Of a DNA stretch of 64,000 nucleotides, positions 10,441 through 19,643 are shown in pieces (the stretch's first letter is position 1; each line of letters starts with the position of its first letter). Position numbers and translations under genes: made by a program. Source of the stretch: Propionibacterium cyclohexanicum (GTDB taxonomy: Bacteria > Actinomycetota > Actinomycetes > Propionibacteriales > Propionibacteriaceae); contig NZ_FOGZ01000013.1 of NCBI RefSeq assembly GCF_900111365.1, forward strand, positions 1 to 64,000, given 5' to 3'. Below the pieces are notes generated by a model, which saw only the letters and a program-made list of their open reading frames with translations, ran no database searches and had not been told where the DNA came from.

Positions 10441-12033
10441 ATGACCACCAGACCCTTCAGCCGCTTCAATCTGTGGCTTCTCGTCTGGTTCACCTGCGCA
10501 TATCTCGTGTGGACGGTGCTGACTCTGCGGGCCGGGCTGTTCGCCGCGATAGATGCCTCGAGCGACACGGCGCGCCTGCAGCCCGACTCCCCGGCCGCCC
10601 AGATCGCCGCCGCCTTCACCCTCGTGAGCCATCCCCTGGTGCTGTGCGTGGGGCTCATGGCGCTGGGCATCTGGGCCTGGCGCGGCAAGCTGCGTCATCT
10701 GGCGACTGCCTCGATAGCCTCGGGCCTGCTCAGCTGGGGGGCGGCGGTGCTCGTGGCGAACAGTGTGCAACGCCCCCGGCCGCCCTCGCCGCTGTCGACG
10801 GCCCTGACCTATTCCGGCTATGCCTATCCGGACGCCCATATGGCGGTAGTCACGGCTGCTGCCGCGGTGGTCATCACGACCATCACCACGACGCGTCGCC
10901 CCCCGATCGCCATGCTGGTGGCTCGGCTCAGTGCGCTGGCGTTCATCGTGGCGAGCGGGCTGGCCCAGTGGTCGATGAACGAGGCGCGGATCAGCGATCT
11001 GGTGGGCGGGATGCTGCTGGGCGGGACGGTCGTCACAGCTGTCCTGTTCGTGGCCAGGGTGCGTATGCTTCCTGTGATGACGATCAGGCGCCAGGCCAGC
11101 ACGAACCGGCCCCACGGCGGATTGTGCGCCGTCATCTACAATCCCCACCGGATGGCCGACGAGATGGTCTTCCGCCGCCAGATCGCCAACGAACTGGCAG
11201 GTGAGCACTGGGAGGCGCCGCTGTGGCTCCCCACCACTCCTGACGACGCCGGGCAGGGCATGGTGGCCACCGCGCTGTCGCGCGGGGCGGATCTGGTGAT
11301 CGGCGCCGGTGGCGACGGCACCATCCGCGTCATCGCACAGAGCCTGGCCGGAAGCGGGGTGCCCTTCGGCATCGTGCCGTCGGGCACCGGCAATCTGTTG
11401 GCCAAGAATCTCGGCATCCCCCTCGACCGGGAGGATGCCATCCGGGTGGCGGTGAAGGGCAGGCCACGAGCCATCGATTTGGTGAAACTCGTCGTGGACG
11501 GGCGATCCGAGGCTGCGATGCGCTTCGGCGTGATGGCCGGGATCGGTTTCGACGCCCGTCTCATGAGCCGCACCAACGAATCGCTGAAACGCCTCGTGGG
11601 AAGCGCCGCCTATGTGGTCTCCGCAGTACCGGAACTGCTCGTCTCGCCCCACCGGGTGGAGATCACCGTTGACGGTGTCCGCCAGGTGAGGCGCAAGGCC
11701 GTGCTCACCGTCATGGGCAATGTCGCCTCGATCGGCGGGGGCCTGGAACTGATGCCCGACGCCGATCCCACCGACGGGCGGATGGAAATGGTGATCGGCT
11801 CGCCCACCGGGCTGTTCGCCTGGGCGCGGACCGCACTGCAGGTGATCACGCGCGGCCGGGCAGGCAACTCGCTCGAGCAGTACACCGGCCAGCAGATGAG
11901 CGTCCGGGTGGACGAGCCGATGCCCTATGAACTGGACGGCGACACGGTGGGCGAGGGATGTCTCTTCGAGGCCGAGGTCGACCCGGGAGCCCTGGTCGTC
12001 ATGGCGCCTCTCAGTTCCGCAAGCCACTCCTGA
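10441..12033 (+). CDS. PAP2-like membrane domain fused to diacylglycerol kinase-type lipid kinase
   Basis: A 530-residue two-domain protein. Residues 1 to about 205 hold several membrane segments and resemble a PAP2 lipid phosphatase. RPRPP stands for the first motif and YPDAHM for the PSGH motif. The third motif (normally SR...H...D) reads SMNEARISD and has lost its His, so phosphatase activity is doubtful. From about residue 225 a diacylglycerol kinase catalytic domain follows, with GGDGT at about 290, [15 protein letters not shown] and [11 protein letters not shown]. It probably phosphorylates a membrane lipid such as diacylglycerol or undecaprenol. The start is uncertain (ATG at 10432 or 10441; upstream TTG at 10411). 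The 3' end overlaps the end of pheA on the other strand by 109 bases. Confidence 0.85.
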   Translation: MTTRPFSRFNLWLLVWFTCAYLVWTVLTLRAGLFAAIDASSDTARLQPDSPAAQIAAAFTLVSHPLVLCVGLMALGIWAWRGKLRHLATASIASGLLSWGAAVLVANSVQRPRPPSPLSTALTYSGYAYPDAHMAVVTAAAAVVITTITTTRRPPIAMLVARLSALAFIVASGLAQWSMNEARISDLVGGMLLGGTVVTAVLFVARVRMLPVMTIRRQASTNRPHGGLCAVIYNPHRMADEMVFRRQIANELAGEHWEAPLWLPTTPDDAGQGMVATALSRGADLVIGAGGDGTIRVIAQSLAGSGVPFGIVPSGTGNLLAKNLGIPLDREDAIRVAVKGRPRAIDLVKLVVDGRSEAAMRFGVMAGIGFDARLMSRTNESLKRLVGSAAYVVSAVPELLVSPHRVEITVDGVRQVRRKAVLTVMGNVASIGGGLELMPDADPTDGRMEMVIGSPTGLFAWARTALQVITRGRAGNSLEQYTGQQMSVRVDEPMPYELDGDTVGEGCLFEAEVDPGALVVMAPLSSASHS

Positions 12034-12911
12034 GCGTTCCGGTAGTCGGCATTCTTGCCGCCGGCACGCACGGTCGGCGGCTTGGCGTCGGCCCGCGGAT
12101 AGCTGCCCAGGAAGATGACGTGCTTGCAGATCCGCTTGAGACCGAGCAGGGTCTCGGCCATCCGCGCATCCTCCAGATGCCCCTCGGCGTCGATACTGAA
12201 GCTGTAGCTGCCCAATGTGGTGCGCGTCGGGCGCGATTCGATGCGGCACAGGTTCACGCCGCGCACGGCGAATTGCTGGAGGATCGCCAGCAGCGCCCCC
12301 GGCTCGTCGTGACGCAGGTAGACGACCATGCTCGTCTTGTCGGCACCGGTCTGGGCAGGCAGCTCACCTGGGCGGGAGACCAGGACGAAACGGGTCACCG
12401 CCTCGGCGTTGTCGGCGATGTCATGGGCCAGCACCTCGAGCCCGTAGTGCCTGCTCGCCACCGGGGCGCACACCGCGGCGTCGAAACCCGAGCTGGGATC
12501 GGAGACGGTCTTGGCCGCAGCGGCTGTGGACCCGCGCTCGACCACCTGGGCGCGGGGAATGGTGGTGGCGAGCCAGTGGCGCACCTGGGCTGCGGCATGG
12601 GGATGCGTGATGACGCGACGCACCTGGCCCAGCTCGGTGCCGGGACGGGCCGCGAGATCGAAGCTCACGGGAATGAGCACCTCGCGGACGATCCGAAGGG
12701 GCGCCAGTTCGAGATCGCCGAGAGCATCGAGGGACGCGGAGACCCCGCCCTCCACCGAGTTCTCCAGGGGAACCATGGACGCTTCCACCGCGCCCTCGCG
12801 CACCGCATCGAGTGCCGCCCCGATCGAGGCAAAGGAGCGGGCCGGTTCCCTGCTGAGGGTGAGCAGGGCCTGGTGCGTGAACGTCCCCTCGGGACCGAAA
12901 TAGCCGAACAT
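11925..12911 (-). CDS. pheA: Prephenate dehydratase
   Basis: A 328-residue enzyme converting prephenate to phenylpyruvate in phenylalanine synthesis. The catalytic domain runs from [16 protein letters not shown] to about residue 180, with [12 protein letters not shown] and the catalytic Thr of AVTRFVLV. A regulatory ACT domain (about 195-275) carries [16 protein letters not shown] and the ESRPTR motif that binds phenylalanine, predicting feedback inhibition. There is no chorismate mutase domain, as is usual in actinobacteria. About 30 C-terminal residues, rich in Ser, Thr and Pro, extend past the ACT domain and are read antisense to the end of the lipid kinase gene. The ATG follows TAGGCT by 6 bases, suggesting a leaderless message. 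Confidence 0.95.
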   Translation of the reverse strand: MFGYFGPEGTFTHQALLTLSREPARSFASIGAALDAVREGAVEASMVPLENSVEGGVSASLDALGDLELAPLRIVREVLIPVSFDLAARPGTELGQVRRVITHPHAAAQVRHWLATTIPRAQVVERGSTAAAAKTVSDPSSGFDAAVCAPVASRHYGLEVLAHDIADNAEAVTRFVLVSRPGELPAQTGADKTSMVVYLRHDEPGALLAILQQFAVRGVNLCRIESRPTRTTLGSYSFSIDAEGHLEDARMAETLLGLKRICKHVIFLGSYPRADAKPPTVRAGGKNADYRNAQEWLAELRGAMTTRAPGSTSASKRHPSPTVSPSSS

Positions 12912-12923
12912 GGATCGAGCCTA
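12912..12923 (-). promoter_or_regulatory. Candidate -10 element of leaderless pheA
   Basis: TAGGCT (12923-12918 on the minus strand) precedes the pheA ATG by exactly 6 bases with no ribosome-binding site. The identical hexamer and spacing occur before the gene at 22928. Confidence 0.45.
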
Positions 12924-12965
12924 TTGGTTCGGGTCGGCCCGGGGCATCGCGTCCCTGCCCGCACC

Positions 12966-13054
12966 GTGTGCGACCGCAAGCGCGGGGACATCGCCGTGCG
13001 CGACCGCAAGCGCGGGGACATCGCGGAGTCCGACCCCGAACACGGCGTCCATGC
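12966..13054. repeat. Three 30-bp tandem repeats between divergent genes
   Basis: The unit starting at 12966 recurs at 12996, with 28 of 29 bases matching, and again as a degenerate copy at 13026, in exact 30-base register. The first two copies share a 24-base identical core (12971-12994 and 13001-13024). The array fills most of the space between the divergent starts of pheA and the gene at 13070. It may be a slippage duplication or iterated binding sites. Confidence 0.75.
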
Positions 13055-13057
13055 TGG

Positions 13058-13069
13058 CACAATCGTGGC
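13058..13069 (+). promoter_or_regulatory. Candidate -10 element of the gene at 13070
   Basis: CACAAT at 13058-13063 is followed by 6 bases and the ATG. No ribosome-binding site is present. Confidence 0.35.
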
Positions 13070-13576
13070 ATGTCCCTGCCAGCCGGCCACGATCCCTCCG
13101 AGGGCATCCCCAGCCGTCCTCCCAGCAGTCCCCCGGGCGCCCACCCCTCGCACGGCTCGGCCGGGGCTGCCGGCGATGGCGAGAGACATCCGGCGTTCGG
13201 CCACCCAGCCGCTGGCCACCCCCTCGACGAGCGGCGGGATGCGCAGGCTGCCCTCGACTCCTATCTCGAGATGGGGCCGCAATGGCAGAAGGAGGTGGTC
13301 GACTCGTTCATGACCAGGGTGGACGCCGTGACGGCGCAGCGCTGGCAGGAGAGCGAGTATGTGCGTCAGCAACGCATCATTGGCGAGCGGGCCGCCGAGA
13401 AGGCCAGGACCCGTGAGCTGGTTCTCACCCTGGTCTTCGCCATACCGCTCACCGGAATAGCCTCCACCGCAGGGTTGCTCGGAATGATCGTCTGCTGGGC
13501 CGGCATCGCGGCAGTGCTGTTCGCCATTCACTCGCCCTCCCGCGAGCAGCACCGCCCACGCGAGCTGGGGCACTGA
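13070..13576 (+). CDS. Small two-helix membrane protein of unknown function
   Basis: Unrecognised 168-residue protein. The first 60 residues are Pro/Gly/Ser/His-rich and probably disordered. A helical segment follows, with LDSYLEMGPQWQKEVVDSF and a charged stretch (about residues 75-118). It leads into two adjoining hydrophobic segments (ELVLTLVFAIPLTGIAS, LLGMIVCWAGIAAVLF) that form a membrane hairpin near the C-terminus. The start was set at 13070 because the sequence upstream in this frame is the 30-bp tandem repeat array and a -10-like hexamer sits 6 bases before this ATG. It converges with fpg and has no evident operon partners. Confidence 0.6.
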   Translation: MSLPAGHDPSEGIPSRPPSSPPGAHPSHGSAGAAGDGERHPAFGHPAAGHPLDERRDAQAALDSYLEMGPQWQKEVVDSFMTRVDAVTAQRWQESEYVRQQRIIGERAAEKARTRELVLTLVFAIPLTGIASTAGLLGMIVCWAGIAAVLFAIHSPSREQHRPRELGH

Positions 13577-13587
13577 GCGGCCTCGGC

Positions 13588-14451
13588 TCAGGTGAGCAGT
13601 CGGCTCATCCTGCGATCGGCGAGCACCCTGTCGCCCGTCTGACAGTGCGGGCAGTACTGCAATGAGGAGTCGGCGAAACTGACCTCGGCAATCGGCGTCG
13701 CACAGACCGGGCACGGTTCGCCGGTGCGGCCATGGATACGCAGGGTCGCCCGCTTGCCGGCCTTGAGCTTGTCCGGGCTCTGGTCCCGCGCGCTGGCGAG
13801 TGCCTCGAGCAGGACTTCGCGGATCGCCCGGTACAGGTCCTCGCACCTGCGGCCATCGAGACTGGCGGCCGGCGTGAACGGGCCCAGCCGCGCGGCGTGC
13901 AGAATCTCGTCGCTGTAGGCATTGCCGATGCCGGCGATCACCCCCTGATTGCGCAGCACACCCTTGAGCTGTGCCCGGCCCGCAGAGCTCAGGAGTCCGG
14001 CAAGCACAGCGAGGGTGAACTGGGGACTGAGCGGATCGATGCCCAGCGCGGCCACGCCGGGGACCTGCTGGGGGGACTCGACGATGTATGCCGCGAGCCG
14101 ATGCTGGGTGCCGGCCTCGATGAGGTCGAAGCCCGCGCCGCTGTCCACCCCGATGCGCACCGCGAGGTGGCCCGCTCGGCCCCGGGGTCGGCGCGTGGGG
14201 CGCTGCTCATGCCAGACCAGCCAGCCTGCCCGTGCCAGATGGAAAACCAGGTGCAGGGGAGGCACGGCGACGTCGACGAACTTCCCGTGCCGCACGACCG
14301 CACCGATCGGGTGCCCGATCAGGTCCGCGGGGTCGTGCTCGAAGGTCTTGAGGGCGCTGATGGACACCACCTCGGCGTGGGTGAGCGTGGTGCCCGCCAG
14401 CTGTTTCCCCAGGAAGCGCGCAAGTGCCTCAACCTGTGGCAGCTCAGGCAT
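13588..14451 (-). CDS. Formamidopyrimidine-DNA glycosylase / endonuclease VIII-like repair enzyme
   Basis: A 287-residue Fpg/Nei-family glycosylase-lyase that removes oxidised bases in base-excision repair. The mature N-terminus PELPQVEAL supplies the catalytic Pro2 and Glu3, and Lys57 sits in RHGKFVDV. The helix-two-turn-helix region contains GIGNAYSDEILHAARL. A C-terminal zinc finger has four Cys (CPVC and CPHC about 20 residues apart). The start at the MPELP methionine is dictated by the chemistry, because the N-terminal Pro is the nucleophile. The gene overlaps the end of aat by 8 bases, so the two are probably co-transcribed. Whether it is Fpg proper or an actinobacterial Nei-like paralogue cannot be decided by eye. 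Confidence 0.9.
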   Translation of the reverse strand: MPELPQVEALARFLGKQLAGTTLTHAEVVSISALKTFEHDPADLIGHPIGAVVRHGKFVDVAVPPLHLVFHLARAGWLVWHEQRPTRRPRGRAGHLAVRIGVDSGAGFDLIEAGTQHRLAAYIVESPQQVPGVAALGIDPLSPQFTLAVLAGLLSSAGRAQLKGVLRNQGVIAGIGNAYSDEILHAARLGPFTPAASLDGRRCEDLYRAIREVLLEALASARDQSPDKLKAGKRATLRIHGRTGEPCPVCATPIAEVSFADSSLQYCPHCQTGDRVLADRRMSRLLT

Positions 14452-15169
14452 CGTGAGCCTCGGGCGGCCAGTGCCCATATCCACGCCGTCGGGTGTCGAC
14501 TTCGCGAGGCCAGTCCAGGTCGGGGGCGTCCAGGGCATCGCCGAGCATCTCCAGATAGCGCTCGCGGGAGATCTCGGTGGCCCCCATGCTGGCCAGATGG
14601 GGGGTGAGCCACTGCACGTCGAGCAGCGGGCTGCGGGTTCCGTCGCCGACAAGCTCGGACATCAGGCGCACGAGCGCCACCTTCGAGGCGTCGCGGCCAT
14701 GGCGTGGGTCGTGGAACATGGACTCCCCGGCGAACAGGCCGCCGAGCGCAACGCCGTACAGCCCGCCGACCAGGCGCCCGGCGGCGTCCCAGGTCTCGAC
14801 GCTGTGTGCCTGCCCCTGCTCGAACAAGGTGGTGTACACCGCGGTGATCTGCTCGTCGATCCAGCCACCGGGACGCCGCGGATCGGCACAGGCCGCGATG
14901 ACCCGTTCGAAGGCGGTGTCGATGGTGGTCGCGTAGCGCTTGGCCGTCTTGCGAAGGCTGCGCCGCACAGCCAGCTCGCCGGCTCGGATGATGCCGCGGC
15001 GCAGCGGTGACCACCAGCACATGCCCTGGTAGCCGGACTCGTGCAAGGGCATGGGGAACAGCCCCGAGGTATAGCCCGCCAGCGTGATGTCGACATCGAG
15101 AGTGCTGCTGAAGCCGATCAGGTCCTGGTCCGGCCACCCTTCGACGGGACCGAAGGCGTGATCGATCAT
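14444..15169 (-). CDS. aat: Leucyl/phenylalanyl-tRNA-protein transferase
   Basis: A 241-residue enzyme of the N-degron pathway. It transfers Leu or Phe from tRNA to the N-terminal Arg or Lys of proteins, marking them for ClpS/ClpAP-type degradation. Family signatures are GLFPMPLHESG, WWSPLRRGII and AGESMFHDPRHGRDASK, and the length is normal. The gene heads a two-gene unit with the glycosylase gene (8-base overlap). The ATG at 15169 is preceded by CAGACT and 6 bases and lacks a convincing ribosome-binding site, consistent with a leaderless start. Confidence 0.93.
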   Translation of the reverse strand: MIDHAFGPVEGWPDQDLIGFSSTLDVDITLAGYTSGLFPMPLHESGYQGMCWWSPLRRGIIRAGELAVRRSLRKTAKRYATTIDTAFERVIAACADPRRPGGWIDEQITAVYTTLFEQGQAHSVETWDAAGRLVGGLYGVALGGLFAGESMFHDPRHGRDASKVALVRLMSELVGDGTRSPLLDVQWLTPHLASMGATEISRERYLEMLGDALDAPDLDWPREVDTRRRGYGHWPPEAHDA

Positions 15170-15255
15170 GACTCCAGTCTGGCACCGCGCGCAGAGAGCT
15201 CACAGATGAGGTCTGCGAGGTGGGGGCCCGGAAACCCCCGGACCTGAGGGGCCGC

Positions 15256-15288
15256 GGACATCAGGAAGCCCAGGACATCAGGAAGCCC
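15256..15288. repeat. Tandem duplication of a 16-base unit
   Basis: GGACATCAGGAAGCCC occurs at 15256-15271 and again at 15273-15288. The second copy forms part of the left arm of the adjoining hairpin. Confidence 0.7.
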
Positions 15289-15311
15289 CGCAGCGTGCGC
15301 TGCGGGGCTTC
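15282..15311 (-). terminator. 13-bp hairpin downstream of rpf
   Basis: Arms 15282-15294 and 15299-15311 are perfect reverse complements around a 4-base loop (GTGC). It lies about 40 bases past the stop of the minus-strand rpf gene. No T-run follows. Confidence 0.65.
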
Positions 15312-15351
15312 GGTGAGAAGTGGGGAACCGGGCCGGAAGGCCCGGCTGCGA

Positions 15352-16026
<675 letters not shown>

Positions 16027-16062
16027 TCAGTTGAGCTGCACGGGGGACCACGTCACCCCTTG

Positions 16063-16080
16063 TCACAGCCGATTCTGTGA
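16063..16080. promoter_or_regulatory. Perfect 6-6-6 dyad upstream of rpf
   Basis: TCACAG, 6 bases, then CTGTGA form an exact palindrome about 90 bases upstream of the rpf start. The half-sites are in the opposite order from a Crp/GlxR box (TGTGA...TCACA), so I do not call it a Crp site. An unknown repressor site or a small hairpin is possible. Confidence 0.3.
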
Positions 16081-16149
16081 AATCTTGACAGTTCTCACCC
16101 ATGTCTCACCAAACGGACACCCTGCTCGACGGCCCTACGGCGGCCCAGC

Positions 16150-17436
16150 TCAGCGTTCCTCGATCGGGCGCCAGCTGCGCCCCACCTCCCCGGTGTAGAT
16201 CTGGCGAGGCCGGTAGATGCGGGTCTTCGGGTTGTTGTGGATCTCGCGCCAGTTGGCGATCCAGCCGGGCATCCGCCCGATGGCGAACATCACCGTGAAC
16301 ATGTTCAGCGGGATGCCCAGGGCACGCAGGATGATCCCCGAGTAGAAGTCCACGTTCGGGTACAGCCGTCGCTCGATGAAGTAGTCATCCGCCAGCGCCA
16401 CCTCGGCAAGCTCCTGGGCCAGCTCGAGCAGCGGGTCGACGACGTCGAGAGCTGCCAGCAGGTCTTCGGCGGCCTGCTTCAGGATGCGCGCGCGCGGATC
16501 GACGCTGCGGTAGACCCGGTGGCCGAAGCCCATCAACCGCACGGAGCTGCTCCGATCCTTGACCGTGCGCACGAAGTCCTCGGGACTGATCTTCTCGCGG
16601 CGCATGTGCTGGAGCATCTGGATCACGCCGGTGTTGGCACCGCCATGGCGTGAGCCCCACAGCGCCACCACCCCGGCCGAGCAGGCGGCGTAGAGATTCG
16701 CCTCGCCCGAGGCCACCATCCGCACCGTCGAGGTGGAGCAGTTCTGCTCGTGGTCGGCGTGCAGCAGCCAGAACAGGTCGAGCGCCTTGACCATCTCCGG
16801 CTTGAGCTCGTACTCGTGATAGGGCACCGAGAACATCATGTGCAAGAAGTTCTCGGCGTAGAGGAGATCGCTGCGCGGATAGATGAGCGGCTGGCCGATC
16901 GAGGTCTTGTAGGAGCCCGCGGCGATGGTGCGCACCTTGCTCATGAGGTTGGCCGCGTACTTCTCGAAGGTCGCATCGTCACCCGGATCGATCTTGGGAC
17001 GGTCGTGGGCCGATAGGGCATTGATCATTGCCGAGAGAATCGCCATCGGGTGGGCACGCTCGGGGAAGGCCGCATAGTGCCGGCGCATAGTGGTGTGCAG
17101 TGCCGCGTTGTCGGTGAGCAGCTCGCTGAAAACATCGCGCTCGGATTCGCTGGGCAGATGCCCGTAGATGATGAGGAAGGCGGTCTCGATGAAGTCCGAG
17201 TGCTCAGCCAGCTCCTCGATCGGGATCCCGCGGTGACACAGGATTCCCTTCTCGCCGTCGATGTAGGTGATTGCCGAACGACAGGAACCGGTGTTGCAAT
17301 AGCCCTCGTCGAGGGTGATGAGATCTGCGTCACGGCGCAGGGAACTGATGTCGATCGCCCGGTCGCCATTGGCTCCCTCCACGATCGGCAATTCGTAGAT
17401 CTTTCCGTCCACCTGCAAGCTCGCGGTTTGGCCCAT
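16150..17436 (-). CDS. gltA: Citrate synthase, type II-like
   Basis: A 428-residue citrate synthase catalysing condensation of acetyl-CoA with oxaloacetate at the entry to the TCA cycle. The sequence follows the GltA pattern: an N-terminal beta-domain with SCRSAITYIDGEKGILCHRG, then HADHEQNCSTSTVR (His about 225), WGSRHGGAN (His about 263), GFGHRVYRSVDPRA, and the catalytic Asp of NVDFYSG (about 365). Length and the N-terminal domain match the larger NADH-sensitive type, although sensitivity itself cannot be read. The ATG at 17436 has GAGGAG about 10 bases upstream. It diverges from the EcsC gene across roughly 215 bases that hold no gene. Confidence 0.96.
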   Translation of the reverse strand: MGQTASLQVDGKIYELPIVEGANGDRAIDISSLRRDADLITLDEGYCNTGSCRSAITYIDGEKGILCHRGIPIEELAEHSDFIETAFLIIYGHLPSESERDVFSELLTDNAALHTTMRRHYAAFPERAHPMAILSAMINALSAHDRPKIDPGDDATFEKYAANLMSKVRTIAAGSYKTSIGQPLIYPRSDLLYAENFLHMMFSVPYHEYELKPEMVKALDLFWLLHADHEQNCSTSTVRMVASGEANLYAACSAGVVALWGSRHGGANTGVIQMLQHMRREKISPEDFVRTVKDRSSSVRLMGFGHRVYRSVDPRARILKQAAEDLLAALDVVDPLLELAQELAEVALADDYFIERRLYPNVDFYSGIILRALGIPLNMFTVMFAIGRMPGWIANWREIHNNPKTRIYRPRQIYTGEVGRSWRPIEER

Positions 17437-17652
17437 CACAAATCTCCTCACTACAGCGCAGCCGTGCATTTGCCGGGCGCGGGACGCACGAAACGGGCCC
17501 GCGGGGGTATTCGCCCCTCATTGTCGTGCCTCCGCCCGGCAGGCAGGGCCATTTTTCACATGGCGGCGCGCCCCTCAGGGGGCACTCCGGGTGGCCGGCA
17601 TGGGAGGTCGAGCGGGTGGGCGGCTACCTTTGAAGCACCGACAGGAGGTTCT

Positions 17653-18375
17653 ATGTCCTTCTTCAAGAAATCCACCATCGGTTCCATTGGGAGTGCCGTC
17701 GTGTCCATAGCCCCTGCCATCGCACCGGGACCCGCAGCCGCCGCGCTGCGCAGGCTCGCCGATCTGGCGATTGACGGTGTGAGCTTCCTGCCCGGTGCCC
17801 GCCACGCAGCCGGCAGGACGCTCGAGAACAAGACCGGGGACGTCGAGGCGGCCATCTGGTCCCTGGTGCGCAGCCATACCGCCCTCGCTGGGGCACAGGG
17901 CTTCGTCACCAATCTGGGAGGGCTCGTCACGACGGTCATCGCGGTGCCCGCCAATCTCGCCGGCGTTGCCGTGCTACAGACCCGTCTCGTCGCATCCATC
18001 GCCCATCTGCGCGGCTACGACCTGGACGATCTGCGGGTGCGCGAGGCGATCTGGATGACCCTGCTCGGCCGGCGTGCAGTGGAGGATCTGGTGGGCAGCG
18101 GGAAGCTGCCCAGTACCCCCCAGGGAGTGGCCACCGCACCGGTCTCGGACGCCCATCTCGAACAGCAGATCGCCGAGCAGGTGCTGGCCAGCCTGCTGGC
18201 CCGCACCAGTGGGAAGCAGACGGTGGCCATCGTCGGCAAGCGGATCCCGGTGATCGGTGGCGGCGTGGGCCTGGCCACCGACTCGTGGACCACCTTCGCC
18301 GTCGCCGACTATGCCCGTCACCAGTTCGTGGCGCGCCGGCCCAGCCAGGCGGCCGGCCAGCCCCACGGCGAATGA
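17653..18375 (+). CDS. EcsC-family protein
   Basis: A 240-residue protein of the EcsC family, named after the third gene of the Bacillus ecs locus; its biochemical role is unknown. It contains moderately hydrophobic helices, including GFVTNLGGLVTTVIAVPANLAGVAVLQTRLVASIAHLRGYD, which is the typical family core, and a Gly-rich segment near residue 205 (VIGGGVGLATDS). It is probably membrane-associated. The ATG follows a textbook AGGAGG, unlike the leaderless starts around it. It is a single gene between divergent gltA and convergent alr. Confidence 0.72.
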   Translation: MSFFKKSTIGSIGSAVVSIAPAIAPGPAAAALRRLADLAIDGVSFLPGARHAAGRTLENKTGDVEAAIWSLVRSHTALAGAQGFVTNLGGLVTTVIAVPANLAGVAVLQTRLVASIAHLRGYDLDDLRVREAIWMTLLGRRAVEDLVGSGKLPSTPQGVATAPVSDAHLEQQIAEQVLASLLARTSGKQTVAIVGKRIPVIGGGVGLATDSWTTFAVADYARHQFVARRPSQAAGQPHGE

Positions 18376-18415
18376 TCCCCAGCTCGCCCGCACACCGACG
18401 AGACGCCGCCCGCCC

Positions 18416-19570
18416 TCAGCGCGCGGCGGCGTCCACATAGTGGCGCCTCACCCGCGGGGGGATCACACTGGTCACCTCGTAGTTGATGGTGCCGGCCAGA
18501 CCAGCCAGCTCATCGCACCCGATGAACTCGTCACCGTCGCGTCCCATGACCGTAACCCGATCGCCGCGGTGCACTCCGTGCTCGGCTGACTCACCCAGGT
18601 CGAGCATGGTCTGGTCCATGCACACCCGCCCGGCCACCGGGAAGCTCCGGCCGTTGATGAGCATCCGTCCGCGGTTGGAGTTGAGCCGGTTGAAGCCGTC
18701 GGCATAGCCCACCGGGACGGTCGCGATCCAGCGGTCGGTGGGCGCGCTCCAGGTACGTCCATAGCCCACTGTGTCACCGGCACCGATCCGCTTGACCATG
18801 CTGACTCGCGAGCTCATGGTCATCGCCGGGCGCAGCGCGATGGTGCGCGGGGTGGCGGGATCGGGGTACAGGCCGTAGAGGACGATGCCGGGGCGCACCA
18901 TGGTGAGCCCACCGAGGTCATGGCTCATGGCCGCAGCCGAGCTGGCGCCGTGCACGAGGGGCACTGGGGCAAGGCCCCGGGCAGCACGGTCTTCCTGGAC
19001 CGCTGCGACAGTGCTCCTGAACAATGCCAGCTGCTGCTCGGTGAACTCGCGGCCGGCAGGGGTGTCGGAGACCGGAAGATGGGTGAACAGGCCTTCGAGC
19101 TCGAGCCCGGCCTCCTCGATCCGGCGGGCGAGCTCCACCGTCTGAAAGGGCTCGCAGCCGATCCGGCGCATGCCGGTGTCGATGGCCAGATGAACCCGAG
19201 TGCGTTGCCTGGCGCCGGGGCGGCCTGCGGCGGCGGCGAGTTCGGCCAGCGACTGCGCGTCGACCACCGGCAGCCTCAGGTGCGCATCGAGTGCGGCTGG
19301 GAGTTCCTCGGGGAAGGCATGCGAGAGCTTGAGGATCGGCAGCCCGATGCCTGCCTCGCGCAAGGCGATGGCCTCGGGAACGGTGGCGACGCCCAGCCAG
19401 TCCACCAGGCCCTCACGGTCGAACAGCCGGGCAATCTCGACGGCACCATGGCCATAGCCATCCGCCTTCACGGCCGCCAGCACCAGGCGATGCCCCACCC
19501 TCGTGCGGATCGCCCGGGCGTTGTGCCGGATGGCGTCGAGATCGATCGTGAGATGGGTGGCGTACAACAT
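18416..19570 (-). CDS. alr: Alanine racemase
   Basis: A 384-residue PLP enzyme interconverting L- and D-alanine for peptidoglycan synthesis. The fold-III barrel begins THLTIDLDAIRHN, with the PLP Lys35 in AAVKADGYGHGA. The second catalytic base is the Tyr of TVGYGRTWSAP (about residue 268), in the C-terminal beta-domain. CMDQTMLDLG and NYEVTSVIPPRVRR close the family pattern. A longer frame reaches 19615, but the enzyme begins at the ATG at 19570. This start shows AATGAT 6 bases upstream and no good ribosome-binding site. Confidence 0.95.
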   Translation of the reverse strand: MLYATHLTIDLDAIRHNARAIRTRVGHRLVLAAVKADGYGHGAVEIARLFDREGLVDWLGVATVPEAIALREAGIGLPILKLSHAFPEELPAALDAHLRLPVVDAQSLAELAAAAGRPGARQRTRVHLAIDTGMRRIGCEPFQTVELARRIEEAGLELEGLFTHLPVSDTPAGREFTEQQLALFRSTVAAVQEDRAARGLAPVPLVHGASSAAAMSHDLGGLTMVRPGIVLYGLYPDPATPRTIALRPAMTMSSRVSMVKRIGAGDTVGYGRTWSAPTDRWIATVPVGYADGFNRLNSNRGRMLINGRSFPVAGRVCMDQTMLDLGESAEHGVHRGDRVTVMGRDGDEFIGCDELAGLAGTINYEVTSVIPPRVRRHYVDAAAR

Positions 19571-19643
19571 GGCCTCATCATTCCACCGCGATTTCACCAT
19601 GCGAGCCCGCGCCATGCCGCCGCCCGGAAGGTCGTCGTCAGGC

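Noticed and set aside
9088-12249. Minus-strand frame continuing 1881 bases upstream of the serS start
   Set aside because: The extension is antisense to the lipid kinase and part of pheA and has shadow-frame composition. SerRS begins at MIDPKLL.
12966-13054. CRISPR-like array
   Set aside because: The repeats abut with no variable spacers, and no cas genes are nearby.
16063-16080. Crp/GlxR binding site upstream of rpf
   Set aside because: The half-sites are arranged TCACAG...CTGTGA, the reverse of the TGTGA...TCACA consensus.
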